DNA of 64,000 nucleotides. Origin: Pseudomonas grandcourensis. Its GTDB lineage: Bacteria; Pseudomonadota; Gammaproteobacteria; Pseudomonadales; Pseudomonadaceae. The translations under genes and the position numbers were made by a program. Positions 8,330-16,324 of this stretch are shown piece by piece. Position 1 is the first letter of the stretch; each line of letters begins with the position of its first letter. The DNA lies in the NCBI RefSeq assembly GCF_039909015.1, contig NZ_CP150919.1:3882501-3946500 (forward strand), given 5' to 3'. Under the pieces are notes generated by a model. It did no database searches. It saw nothing but the letters and a program-made list of their open reading frames with translations, and was not told where the DNA came from.

Positions 8330-9361
8330 ATGAAGCTTATGCGCATTGGGGTCGACCTGGCCAAGAACGTGTTTCAGATCCACGGAGTGGATTGTCATGA
8401 ACAACCAATCTGGCGGCAGTGCCTGCCGCGCGATCGCTGGCTGCAAACGGTGCTGGAGAAAATCGAACCCGGCTGTGAAATCGGTATGGAGAGTTGCGGT
8501 GGAGCCCATCATTGGGCGCGACAACTACAGGCACGCGGATTTCGGGTGAGGCTGATCGCGCCTCAGTTCGTCAAACCGTACGTCAAGAGCAACAAGAACG
8601 ACGCCAACGATGCCGAAGCAATCTGTGAAGCCATGAGCCGCCCCAGCATGCGCTTCGTCGCCATCAAGACGATTGAGCAACAGGATATCCAGGCGACGCA
8701 TCGCATCCGAGCCGGCTTGATCGAACAGCGGACGGCCAAAGCCAATCAGATCCGTGGGCTGGTTGCCGAGTACGGCCTCGTCGCTCCGAAAGAGTTACTG
8801 ATGCTACGTCGTGCCATACCGTGCTGGTTGGAAGAGGCGGATAACGGTTTGACCGTACGCTTTCGTCATTTACTGGATGGCTTGTGGGGCGACCTTCGCA
8901 CACTGGATGAACGCGTGGGCGAACTCGACAGCGAGATCTCGGCAATCGCGGCAAGTGAACCAACGGCCGTCCGCTTGCAGCAGCTACGCGGGGTCGGCCC
9001 GATGATAGCCACCGCACTCGTTGCTGCCATTGGTGATGCTCGACAGTTTGCCAATGGCCGGCAGTTAGCCGCCTCGCTAGGCCTGACGCCGAGGCAACAC
9101 AGCTCCGGCGGTAAAGATCGACTGCTGGGCATCAGCAAACGTGGCGATGCTTATCTGCGAACGCTGATGATCCACGGTGCACGATCGGCACTACGCACGG
9201 CCAAATTCAAAGACGACCGGCTCAGCCAATGGGCCGTTCGTTTAGCCGAGCGCTCACATCCCAATGTGGCGGCTATTGCGCTCGCCAACAAAACTGCACG
9301 CATGGCTTGGGCGATGCTACGCAACGGCACTGATTACCAACCGGATCGGGCAGCGGCCTGA
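8330..9361 (+). CDS. IS110/IS1111-family transposase (DEDD recombinase)
   Basis: The protein has 343 residues. The N-terminal DEDD/RuvC-like domain starts GVDLAKNVFQIHGVD, with the first catalytic Asp at residue 9. A middle coiled segment follows, and then the C-terminal Transposase_20 domain with QLRGVGPMIATALVAAIGD and SLGLTPRQHSSGGKDRLLGI, including the conserved Ser. The ATG at 8330 follows AGAAGGAG; a GTG at 8312 would add six residues and is less likely. The frame is intact, so the element may be active. Such recombinases act with an RNA guide encoded in the element's own non-coding end. Confidence 0.93.
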   Translation: MKLMRIGVDLAKNVFQIHGVDCHEQPIWRQCLPRDRWLQTVLEKIEPGCEIGMESCGGAHHWARQLQARGFRVRLIAPQFVKPYVKSNKNDANDAEAICEAMSRPSMRFVAIKTIEQQDIQATHRIRAGLIEQRTAKANQIRGLVAEYGLVAPKELLMLRRAIPCWLEEADNGLTVRFRHLLDGLWGDLRTLDERVGELDSEISAIAASEPTAVRLQQLRGVGPMIATALVAAIGDARQFANGRQLAASLGLTPRQHSSGGKDRLLGISKRGDAYLRTLMIHGARSALRTAKFKDDRLSQWAVRLAERSHPNVAAIALANKTARMAWAMLRNGTDYQPDRAAA

Positions 9362-9601
9362 CCCATTTATCCAAGGAGAAGCACCTCTACACCACGATTG
9401 CGAAGCAACCCGAACAATGGCAAACCGGTCGAACCGGCGTTGGCAAAACCCTCTAATGACCAGGTGCGTAAAGCACGTAGAAGCAATTGGGAGCCGACGC
9501 GCGAATAGCCCATCATGGCCCTGCATCGAATCGATGCTGAAATCAGAGGCCGAATATACGTGTGCAGTCGGCACGGGCGCCAAAGCGAAGGGGGCTTGCA
9601 A
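9362..9601 (+). ncRNA. Candidate bridge/seek RNA region of the IS1111-type element
   Basis: This 240-bp non-coding stretch lies between the transposase stop and the right inverted repeat. In IS1111-group elements the guide RNA that pairs with donor and target DNA is encoded downstream of the transposase, in a segment of this size. Short repeated motifs such as GGTCGAACCGGCGTTGG (near 9430) could form stems, but RNA ends and guide loops were not determined. The call rests on family knowledge and position. Confidence 0.4.
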
Positions 9602-9620
9602 TGAGGAGGAGTCCATATAC

Positions 9621-10057
9621 GGTCATTCAGATTGCCTACGAAATCAGCGGCGATTCAGAGCATTGCGCAATAGTGCTTGGTGTCAAATCACATCCGAGTT
9701 GTGCCCCAAAGCTCGATTCCTCGAAGTATCCGGTCCCTGTGGCAGAGGTATCCTTCAGTAATTTTTCCTGCTCAGGCTCGGAATAACCAGCCTGCAAATC
9801 GGCTTCCAGTTTGACGCGTTAGCTCTCCAGCATATGGATACCGACAGTCATTGCAATGTCGATGTACATCGCCAGCGTCGAATGTTTGGCAAGGCCAGGA
9901 TGTTTTTTGAGCGTTGATATAAAGCCCCTACCGTTGATTCCAAGTGTAGGGGACAGGGTTCGGAAGTGAATTCGCACTCGCAGGAAATGCGGCGCAACCT
10001 AACGCATTTTCTGCGTCAGGTTTAGATAATCTGCTAGGAGGTCATTCTACCCGTGAC
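9621..10057. other. Non-coding region with hairpins between the IS element and deoR-type gene
   Basis: No supported gene was found. A short minus-strand frame (about 9806-9946), ending in IDIAMTVGIHMLES, may be a gene fragment but has no start signal. A stem CCCCTAC (9925-9931) pairs with GTAGGGG (9946-9952). Nothing else stands out apart from the hairpin near the regulator's stop. Confidence 0.3.
9996..10022 (-). terminator. Hairpin downstream of the DeoR-type gene
   Basis: AACCTAACGCA (9996-10006) and TGCGTCAGGTT (10012-10022) form an 11-bp stem with one mismatch and a five-base loop. It lies 35 bases beyond the stop of the minus-strand operon. No T-run follows on the minus strand, so it may end or stabilise the transcript rather than act as a classic intrinsic terminator. 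Confidence 0.4.
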
Positions 10058-10822
10058 CTAGCGGACGGACACGACCTCAAGCTTGTCGGCATAAGTCTGC
10101 CGATGCTTGATGATGTGCTGATCATCCGTAATGACTTTAGTGATGGCGTCGAGGCTGCAAACATGTGAAAAAGCTTTGTATCCGAGCTTCGAGCTGTCGG
10201 CCAAGACGATGGTCTGATTTGCTGAGGCAATCATCGCTTGCTTGATCGGAATTTCGACCGTGTTGATATTAGTGATACCACTTTCGGGGTGCACGCCTTC
10301 GGCCCCCAGGAAAGCCCAATCGGTGTGGATGTTCTCGAATTTTTGAACGGTGTCGGGCCCCACCAACGTAAAGACGTTGTTGAGCATCATGCCACCCGCG
10401 ACATGCAGTGTAATGCTGGGGTGCTGGGACAGTTGCATCGCGATCATCAGGTCGTTAGTAATGACCGTAATGTTCTTGCGCGCCTTCAAGGCCAGCGCTA
10501 ACTGAAACACCGTTGAGCCATTGTCGAGAATGATAGATTGACCATCCTCGATATAGTCCAGCGCGGCCAGGGCAATAGCGGCTTTACCTTCTTCATGCAT
10601 GTTGCGCCGTACGTTGTACGGCGTATCACCCTGATGGGCGTCCTGGGAAGGGAGAACGCCGCCGTGGGTACGGATCAGTTTGCCGCTGTTCTCCAAGAAT
10701 GACAGGTCCCGGCGGATGGTGGAACTGTCGACCGAGAACATTTCGGATAACTCTGCGGCATTGACGTAGCCACGTTCTTTTATGAGTTCCACGATCTGGA
10801 GTCGCCGTTCGGACGCTGTCAT
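10058..10822 (-). CDS. DeoR family transcriptional repressor
   Basis: The 254-residue protein has the N-terminal DeoR winged helix (about residues 3-57; RLQIVELIKERGYVNAAELS then VDSSTIRRDLSFLE). The DeoRC sensor domain follows, with the family's ILDNGSTVFQLA, TNDLMIAMQL and GAEGVHPESGI motifs, which bind a phosphorylated sugar. The ATG at 10822 gives the usual family length; an earlier TTG at 10909 would overlap the kinase stop. It is the third gene of the SIS-ROK-DeoR operon. Such repressors usually respond to the sugar phosphate made by the neighbouring kinase or isomerase. The paired GCACG...CGTGC sites in the 12849-13072 promoter region are its most likely operators. Confidence 0.9.
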   Translation of the reverse strand: MTASERRLQIVELIKERGYVNAAELSEMFSVDSSTIRRDLSFLENSGKLIRTHGGVLPSQDAHQGDTPYNVRRNMHEEGKAAIALAALDYIEDGQSIILDNGSTVFQLALALKARKNITVITNDLMIAMQLSQHPSITLHVAGGMMLNNVFTLVGPDTVQKFENIHTDWAFLGAEGVHPESGITNINTVEIPIKQAMIASANQTIVLADSSKLGYKAFSHVCSLDAITKVITDDQHIIKHRQTYADKLEVVSVR

Positions 10823-10905
10823 TTTCTGCTCGTTTACTGAAAGGGATTGCACGATTGCGTGCAAAGAGTAGCCATTTAACCCCTTCAACGCAAAGGAGCC
10901 GACCG

Positions 10906-11820
10906 TCAAAACAGAAGCGCAGCGCCCATGGCCCCTGCCCCGTCACCCAACGCGGATTTCACAATGCGCGTGCTTAGCTCGAAGCCTTTTGAACGTACCA
11001 ACGAAGCCTGGACCGCGTCTTCGTATAGCGGAAAAAGCTGCGCCGCACTGCCGCTCAACACCGTCAGATCAGGCCCGTAGAGGGACATCAACGCACCCAG
11101 GCCCCGGCCGACCTGATGCCCGTACTGCTGAAACAACCGGGCGATCCGGGAATCGTCCTGACATAGGTCTCTATAGAATCCCAGGTCATGTTGCTCATAG
11201 GCGATCCCGGGCACCAACCTTGCCAGTTCGACCTGCAACCAGGTACGTGAAGCCAGGGTTTCCCAGCAACCGAACACACCACAGTAGCAAGGCGTGTCTG
11301 AGTTGCTGACGGGAATATGCCCGCCTTCAGGGTGCGCGCCGATTGCCGTTCGCAACGGCTGACCACCGATCAGCAAGGCGACGCCGACACCGGTTCCAAG
11401 CGTCACGGCGAGCATTCTGCGACTGCCAATACCGGCCCCCAGATGAAACTCGCCCAAGGCCGCCGTTACCGCATCATTATCGATACGCACCGGCACCTGC
11501 AGATGCGCCGACAATTCTGCCACCAGCGGAAATGCGGAAAAGGTCGGGAGCGTGCTGGGATTTTCAATGACTCCAGCCGCGGTATCCACCGGCCCGCTGG
11601 CACCAATGCCCAACGACATCAGTGTCTTGTCATTCGGCACAAGTGCGCGGACGTGGCGAGCCAACGCCAACGAGCGCTGGTGGCGCTCGAAGCGTTCGAA
11701 GGACGATGTGGGCAGCGTGACAGCGCCGATTTCACGACGATCCTCGAGGATGACCACGCGAATACCGGTGCCGCCGATGTCGACACCGGCCCGAACGCCA
11801 CCCTCAGCTGCCCCACTCAT
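10906..11820 (-). CDS. ROK family sugar kinase
   Basis: The 304-residue protein has the ATP-binding phosphate-1 motif DIGGTGIR near residue 14, the LGIGASGPVD segment, and the catalytic region RIDNDAVTAALGEFHLGAG with LGTGVG. It also has the ROK zinc cluster CYCGVFGCWE near residue 175, preceded by EGGH. ROK kinases phosphorylate glucose, fructose, N-acetyl-glucosamine, N-acetyl-mannosamine or related sugars. The start overlaps the stop of the SIS-domain gene by four bases (ATGA), so the two are translationally coupled. In a pathway the kinase would supply the 6-phosphate on which the SIS enzyme acts. The exact sugar is unknown. Confidence 0.88.
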   Translation of the reverse strand: MSGAAEGGVRAGVDIGGTGIRVVILEDRREIGAVTLPTSSFERFERHQRSLALARHVRALVPNDKTLMSLGIGASGPVDTAAGVIENPSTLPTFSAFPLVAELSAHLQVPVRIDNDAVTAALGEFHLGAGIGSRRMLAVTLGTGVGVALLIGGQPLRTAIGAHPEGGHIPVSNSDTPCYCGVFGCWETLASRTWLQVELARLVPGIAYEQHDLGFYRDLCQDDSRIARLFQQYGHQVGRGLGALMSLYGPDLTVLSGSAAQLFPLYEDAVQASLVRSKGFELSTRIVKSALGDGAGAMGAALLF

Positions 11821-12848
11821 AGTTTCACCGTGATTTTATTGCCATAGAGGAATTCGCCCGGCACCAGGCCCCGGGCTCGCGCAAAGGTCACTGTAAAGTG
11901 CTGAACATACAGAATCCCGGCGATCAGGCGGGTTAATTCATAATGCCCGGCAGTGGGCAACAGTTGGCTCTGAGCGTAAGCCTTTGGCCCGATGGTCACC
12001 ACCGTCGTGCCGTTGGCGAGCAAATCTTGGGCGAGGGTATCAAGCGTGCTGTCAGTGCCGTCGCCGATCAACACGGCAATCATTCCCGGGCCTGAGGTTT
12101 CCAGCGGGCCGTGGCGAAACTCTCCACCCAAATACCCTTCGGCCATGACCTTGCAGGCTTCCTTGAGTATCAATGACCCCGTCATCGCCGTGGCACCGTC
12201 TGCGCCTATACCTACCAATGCCAGGCGTGGCTCGGCGTTATCGAAAGCGTGGTCGGTCAACTGTTGAACATGCTGGCGGTTGTTGATCAGGCTCGCCATG
12301 TGCTGCCGGAAACCATTCAGTGTCGCCAGTAGCGGTGCTTCACTTTCGCCCCGCAGCGCCAGAGCGATGCGGTATTGCGCGACCAGGGTGTTGATGTAGC
12401 TTTTGGAGCTGACCGTCGCCTCGTCTCCGGACTTGAGCGCCACCAAAATATCGCAAGCCTGCGCCAGCGTGCTGTTTTCTGCGTTGGTGACCCCAATTAT
12501 CGTTTTGGGCCGTTTCGTCCCGGTCAATTGCCCCAGCAGGGAGACGATTTCCCCGCTCATGCCTGACTGCGAAGTCGCCCACAGCAAGGTGCTGGAGGTG
12601 ATCAGTTGCGGGAAATCCAGCAAGCGTCCCGCATCGATGCGCCACACCGGATAGCCACGGGCAGCCAGGTCGCGCTCGATCGGCAGCGCGGTGTAATCGG
12701 AAGACCCCATGCCGGTGAGAATGATGCGGTCATAGGCCGTCAGGTCCAGCTCAGCCAAGGCTGCCGGCAGCTCATAAGCCAGCTGGTCATCCAGCGCGGC
12801 AATCTGATCGTTAATATCGAGTTCATAAGGACTGGCAGAAAAAGGCAT
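11817..12848 (-). CDS. SIS-domain (sugar isomerase/deglycase-type) protein
   Basis: This 343-residue protein has two SIS domains (about residues 30-170 and 195-325), the fold of the isomerase half of GlmS and of AgaS and FrlB. The first domain has ILTGMGSSDYTA and WATSQSGMSGEIVSL, the phosphosugar-binding Ser loop. The second has the motif GEFRHGPLE near residue 241, which in GlmS-type isomerases (GELKHGPLA) and fructosamine-6-phosphate deglycases carries catalytic Glu and His. It would open or cleave an amino-sugar phosphate, releasing an amine and a hexose phosphate. There is no glutaminase domain, so it is catabolic rather than biosynthetic. The ATG at 12848 follows TGGAG. It is first in its operon, with the kinase next. 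Confidence 0.85.
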   Translation of the reverse strand: MPFSASPYELDINDQIAALDDQLAYELPAALAELDLTAYDRIILTGMGSSDYTALPIERDLAARGYPVWRIDAGRLLDFPQLITSSTLLWATSQSGMSGEIVSLLGQLTGTKRPKTIIGVTNAENSTLAQACDILVALKSGDEATVSSKSYINTLVAQYRIALALRGESEAPLLATLNGFRQHMASLINNRQHVQQLTDHAFDNAEPRLALVGIGADGATAMTGSLILKEACKVMAEGYLGGEFRHGPLETSGPGMIAVLIGDGTDSTLDTLAQDLLANGTTVVTIGPKAYAQSQLLPTAGHYELTRLIAGILYVQHFTVTFARARGLVPGEFLYGNKITVKL

Positions 12849-12882
12849 CAGGAAACTCCAGGATCGATGTGCGTGTTTTTCA

Positions 12883-12911
12883 ATGCTATATGCACGCTTT
12901 CGTGCAGTCAA
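12883..12911 (-). promoter_or_regulatory. Minus-strand promoter with DeoR-type operator in its spacer
   Basis: Reading the minus strand, TTGACT (12906-12911) and TAGCAT (12883-12888) are -35 and -10 boxes 17 bp apart. The spacer begins with the palindrome GCACGAAAGCGTGC (12892-12905). The promoter points to the SIS-ROK-DeoR operon. A repressor bound in the spacer would block RNA polymerase. Confidence 0.65.
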
Positions 12912-12979
12912 TGCACATATACCGCCATAAATCCGATCTATACACCTGATACCGCCGAGCAAATACACGATAAAGGGTA

Positions 12980-13008
12980 TTGACTGCACGTTTTCGCGCA
13001 TCAATACT
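12980..13008 (+). promoter_or_regulatory. Plus-strand promoter with matching operator in its spacer
   Basis: TTGACT (12980-12985) and AATACT (13003-13008) are spaced by 17 bp that begin with GCACGTTTTCGCGC (12986-12999). TTGACTGCACG is identical to the minus-strand promoter, so the two divergent promoters are near mirror images with the operator in the same place. This one drives the permease operon. Confidence 0.65.
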
Positions 13009-13072
13009 CGCAACCTCAGAGGCCCGGTGCGCACTACCGCTCCTCGTACCACAATAAGATGAGGAGATATCG

Positions 13073-14566
13073 ATGAACGACGATCACCCCCACTCGGCGC
13101 CGGCCACCGGCTTGCAAAGTAACTCTGTTGGCCTGGTCACCGTGCTGATGCAAAGTATTGCCCAGATCGCCCCCGCTGTCGGCGTGCTCACCACTATTGC
13201 ATTCAATACCCAGCAAGCAGGGCTCGGTGCGCCTTCGGCGTATATCGCGGCCTTTATCATCGGTTTGATCGTCGCCGTGTCCCTGGCGCAATTGGGCAAG
13301 CACTTTCCCTCCGCAGGTGGTTTCTATACCTACGTCAGCGCGACGGTCGGTCCGAGCGCCGGCTTCATGGTCGGCTGGCTCTATTCCTGGATTGTCGCGC
13401 TGATTCCCGGTGGCCTCGCAGCCTTTACCGGGTACGTTTTGCAAACTGAAATCAGCAAAAACTATGGGATAGACATACCGTGGCAGTACATCGCGGGTGC
13501 GATCCTGCTGGTGGTAGGCTACATCGCCTACAAAGGCATCAAGACCTCCGGAAAGATGCTAACCGTGCTGTCGGTGGTAGAAATGTTGATCGTTGCGGGA
13601 TTGGCAGTGGGCGGGTTGATATCTCCAGGTGACGGCGGCGTGTCGCTGGCAGGTTTCAATCCGGCCAACAGCACCAGTGCCCATGGTTTTTTCCTCGCGG
13701 TGGTGTTGTCTATTTTTGCCTTCACCGGCTGGGAAGGTGCAGCGGCAGTGGCTGAAGAAGCACGCAACCCACGCAAGGTCATCCCGCAAGCAATCATAGG
13801 CTCGCTGATTCTGTTGGGTATCTATTACGTGTTCTGTGCCTGGGGCATTCAGACCGGCTGGGGCATTGAGCACCTTGATACGCTGGCCGACTCCAAGGAC
13901 AGTCCGGCGTTTGCTGTCGCTCACCGGCTTTGGGGCAACGGCTGGATTCTGATTCTGCTGGCGCTGCTTAACTCCGGCATCGCGGTGTGCATCGCCTGCA
14001 CGGTGGACTCGACGCGCAACTGGTACGCCATGGCCCGCGCGGAAGCGATTCCTGGTTGGTTGAAAAAAATTCACCCCGTGCACCGCACTCCGCACACGGC
14101 AATCCTGGCCCAAACGATTCTGGCGTTGATTGTCGGGCTGGTGGGCGGCAGTTTCATGCAACCCGACCAGGCCTTCTTCATGCTGGCGACACTGGCCACC
14201 ATCATTTACGTGTTCGTCTACTTCATGGGCAACATCGGGGTCGCTCGTTTCTTCACGACCGTCATGCGCAAGGACTTGAATGTCATCGTGCATATCATCT
14301 TTCCAATCATCTCAACCATCGCGCTGTTTACCGTTCTTTACTACTCACTCGTGCCGCTACCGGAGCCACCGGTGGGTTATGCACCGATCGCTTTCATCGT
14401 GCTGATGGTTCTCGGCTTGTGGCGCCTGATTCACCTCAAGCGCAGCGGCAGCAACACCTGGAAGACGCTGTCCAGGTACGTGGCAGAGAGCGACAGCCGC
14501 GCGGACGCTCCGTCGCAACAAACGTCACCCGCAGCGAGCTCACTTTCTGGGGCACGCAAAGTCTGA
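13073..14566 (+). CDS. APC superfamily permease
   Basis: The 497-residue inner-membrane protein has about 12 membrane segments and the APC signature near its start (VLMQSIAQIAPAVGVLTTIAFN, with GGFYTYVSATVGP in helix 3 and EEARNPRKVIPQAI between helices 6 and 7). APC carriers take up amino acids, polyamines and amino-acid conjugates. AGGAG sits nine bases before the start, behind the plus-strand promoter. An amino-compound carrier beside a sugar kinase and a SIS enzyme is the combination seen in the frl (fructose-lysine) operon of E. coli, where FrlA is also an APC permease. That makes an amino-sugar or sugar-amine conjugate the most plausible substrate, by inference. Confidence 0.88.
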   Translation: MNDDHPHSAPATGLQSNSVGLVTVLMQSIAQIAPAVGVLTTIAFNTQQAGLGAPSAYIAAFIIGLIVAVSLAQLGKHFPSAGGFYTYVSATVGPSAGFMVGWLYSWIVALIPGGLAAFTGYVLQTEISKNYGIDIPWQYIAGAILLVVGYIAYKGIKTSGKMLTVLSVVEMLIVAGLAVGGLISPGDGGVSLAGFNPANSTSAHGFFLAVVLSIFAFTGWEGAAAVAEEARNPRKVIPQAIIGSLILLGIYYVFCAWGIQTGWGIEHLDTLADSKDSPAFAVAHRLWGNGWILILLALLNSGIAVCIACTVDSTRNWYAMARAEAIPGWLKKIHPVHRTPHTAILAQTILALIVGLVGGSFMQPDQAFFMLATLATIIYVFVYFMGNIGVARFFTTVMRKDLNVIVHIIFPIISTIALFTVLYYSLVPLPEPPVGYAPIAFIVLMVLGLWRLIHLKRSGSNTWKTLSRYVAESDSRADAPSQQTSPAASSLSGARKV

Positions 14567-14581
14567 CGCCTTGATTCAAGG

Positions 14582-14603
14582 CAGCCCCGGCTTCACGGGG
14601 CTG
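14582..14603 (+). terminator. Intercistronic hairpin
   Basis: CAGCCCCG and CGGGGCTG form an eight-base stem around the loop GCTTCA, followed by only three T residues. It lies between the permease and oxidoreductase genes and could reduce read-through or mark an mRNA processing point. Confidence 0.45.
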
Positions 14604-14637
14604 TTTCAGCCAAATATGTCTTACCGAGTTACTCAAG

Positions 14638-16236
14638 ATGGTCAATAAGCTTAACGAATTCGATTACGTCATCGTCGGTGCAGGATCGGCAGGCTGTGTC
14701 CTGGCCAACCGCCTGACCGAAGACTCCAGCGTCACGGTCTGCTTGATCGAGGCCGGGCCCAGCGATAAAAGCATTTTTATCAAGATGCCCGCCGCCCTGA
14801 CCTTTCCCATTGAAAGCGATGTATTCAACTGGAAATTTGAGAGCGAACCCGAGCCCGAACTGCATGACCGGGTGATCGGCCAAGCCCGCGGCCGCTGCCT
14901 GGGCGGCAGTTCATCGATCAATGGCATGGTCTATGTCCGGGGCAGCGAAAAGGACTATGACAACTGGCGCACGCTGGGTGTCTACGGTTGGGACTTTGCC
15001 GATTGCCTGCCTTTCTTCCGCAAGATGGAAAGCTTCGAAAATGGCGCAGACCCTGCGCGCGGTGCGGATGGCCCGATCACCGTGGTGCGCAGCAAGGCTG
15101 ACCACCCGCTGTATCAATCGTTTCTGGACGCCGGCCAGCAATTCGGTCTGGACGACGCCGGCGACTACAACAGCGGCAATCAGGAAGGCGTGCACGTCAC
15201 CCAAACCACCATCCGCGATGGCGTGCGTTGCAGTACCAGCCTGGGCTATCTGAAACCGGCGATCCGTCGGCCGAACCTGACCGTTCTGACCAACTGCCTA
15301 GTCAAGCGGGTGAACCTGGAAGGCAGTGTCGCCAGCGGTGTCACAGTGCAGCACAAGGGCGAGCAGAAAATCATCCACGCTGCCCGGGAAGTCGTGCTTT
15401 GCGCCGGCACCATCGGATCGCCTCATCTACTGATGCTGTCGGGTATCGGCAACCGCGACGATCTGGCCGCCCATGGCGTGATATCCCGCGTGCACTTGCC
15501 CGGTGTCGGTTCCGACTTGCAGGATCATGTGGTCGCGCCGTTGCGCTTCAAGTCACCCTCGGGCGTATCCATTTGCAAAGAGTTGAATACCTTCGGTCGA
15601 TTGAAGCTTGGGGTGCAATGGTCGTTGTTCAAGACAGGCCTGGGGGCAACGCCGTTCTTCGAAGTGGGCTCATTCTTCAAGAGCAGCGACCATGTCGACT
15701 ACTTCAATATGCAGCATGAGTTCCTGCCCTTCCTGGCGGACTTCCAGTCCGGCAAGGTGCACATCGCCGACGGCTTCCAGTACTTCGTCAGCCAGATGCG
15801 CCCGCACAGTCGCGGCAATATCACGCTGCGGTCGGCGGATCCACGCCACAAGCCGGTGATTCGCTTCAACTACCTGACCGATCAGCGGGACGTTACGCAG
15901 ATGGTCGACGGCATTCGCAAAACCCTGCAAATGGTCGAACAGCCGGCCTGGTCGCGTTATCGCGGCGAATCGGTGGACACGCCCGGGCTCAACGCGACGG
16001 ACAGCGAACTGGCCGCGTGGTTACGCCAGGTGGCCAACACCGAGCACCATCCTACCAGTACGTGCCGCATGGGTGTGGACGACATGGCTGTCACCGACAG
16101 CCAGGGCTGCGTGCATGGCGTGAGTCGCCTGCGAGTGGTCGATGGCTCCATCCTTCCACGCGTGCCAACGGCCAATATCAATGCACCGATCATCATGGTG
16201 GCGGAGAAAATTGCCGCCGCAATGTGCGCCCGCTGA
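14638..16236 (+). CDS. GMC family FAD-dependent oxidoreductase (choline dehydrogenase-like)
   Basis: The 532-residue protein begins with the FAD-binding motif GAGSAGCVLANRL (residues 14-26). It carries GMC signature 1 around residue 88 (GGSSSINGMVYVRGS), signature 2 near 258 (GTIGSPHLLMLSGIG) and the C-terminal active-site region TEHHPTSTCRMG (about 467), which supplies the catalytic His. A NINAPIIMVAEK segment follows. These enzymes oxidise an alcohol or sugar hydroxyl, passing electrons to a quinone or to oxygen. No signal peptide is seen. It is co-directional with the permease and Pgi genes, so it may oxidise the sugar or alcohol part of the imported compound. The ribosome-binding site is weak. 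Confidence 0.9.
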   Translation: MVNKLNEFDYVIVGAGSAGCVLANRLTEDSSVTVCLIEAGPSDKSIFIKMPAALTFPIESDVFNWKFESEPEPELHDRVIGQARGRCLGGSSSINGMVYVRGSEKDYDNWRTLGVYGWDFADCLPFFRKMESFENGADPARGADGPITVVRSKADHPLYQSFLDAGQQFGLDDAGDYNSGNQEGVHVTQTTIRDGVRCSTSLGYLKPAIRRPNLTVLTNCLVKRVNLEGSVASGVTVQHKGEQKIIHAAREVVLCAGTIGSPHLLMLSGIGNRDDLAAHGVISRVHLPGVGSDLQDHVVAPLRFKSPSGVSICKELNTFGRLKLGVQWSLFKTGLGATPFFEVGSFFKSSDHVDYFNMQHEFLPFLADFQSGKVHIADGFQYFVSQMRPHSRGNITLRSADPRHKPVIRFNYLTDQRDVTQMVDGIRKTLQMVEQPAWSRYRGESVDTPGLNATDSELAAWLRQVANTEHHPTSTCRMGVDDMAVTDSQGCVHGVSRLRVVDGSILPRVPTANINAPIIMVAEKIAAAMCAR

Positions 16237-16252
16237 AGAGCGGCCCTGCCCA

Positions 16253-16274
16253 GCCGCGACGTGAAAATCGCGGC
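16253..16274 (+). repeat. Intergenic hairpin before pgi
   Basis: GCCGCGA (16253-16259) and TCGCGGC (16268-16274) form a perfect seven-base stem between the oxidoreductase stop and the pgi start. No T-run follows, so it is more likely an mRNA-stabilising stem than a terminator. Confidence 0.35.
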
Positions 16275-16324
16275 CGGGCGTATTGGCGATACCTCGCGAC
16301 ATTTGCATAAGGAAACCCGCAGCG

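Larger units (their letters stand above)
8250..9616 (+). mobile_element. IS110-family insertion sequence, IS1111 group
   Basis: Perfect 15-bp inverted repeats bound the element: ATGGACTCCTCCTCA at 8250-8264 and its complement at 9602-9616. Subterminal inverted repeats, a single DEDD transposase, a short left end (65 bp) and a long non-coding right end (240 bp) are all traits of the IS1111 group. The true tips probably lie a few bases outside the repeats (near 8245 and 9620). No flanking target duplication is visible, as expected for this family. It is inserted in an intergenic repeat, and members of this group are known to choose repeated extragenic palindromes as targets. Confidence 0.85.
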
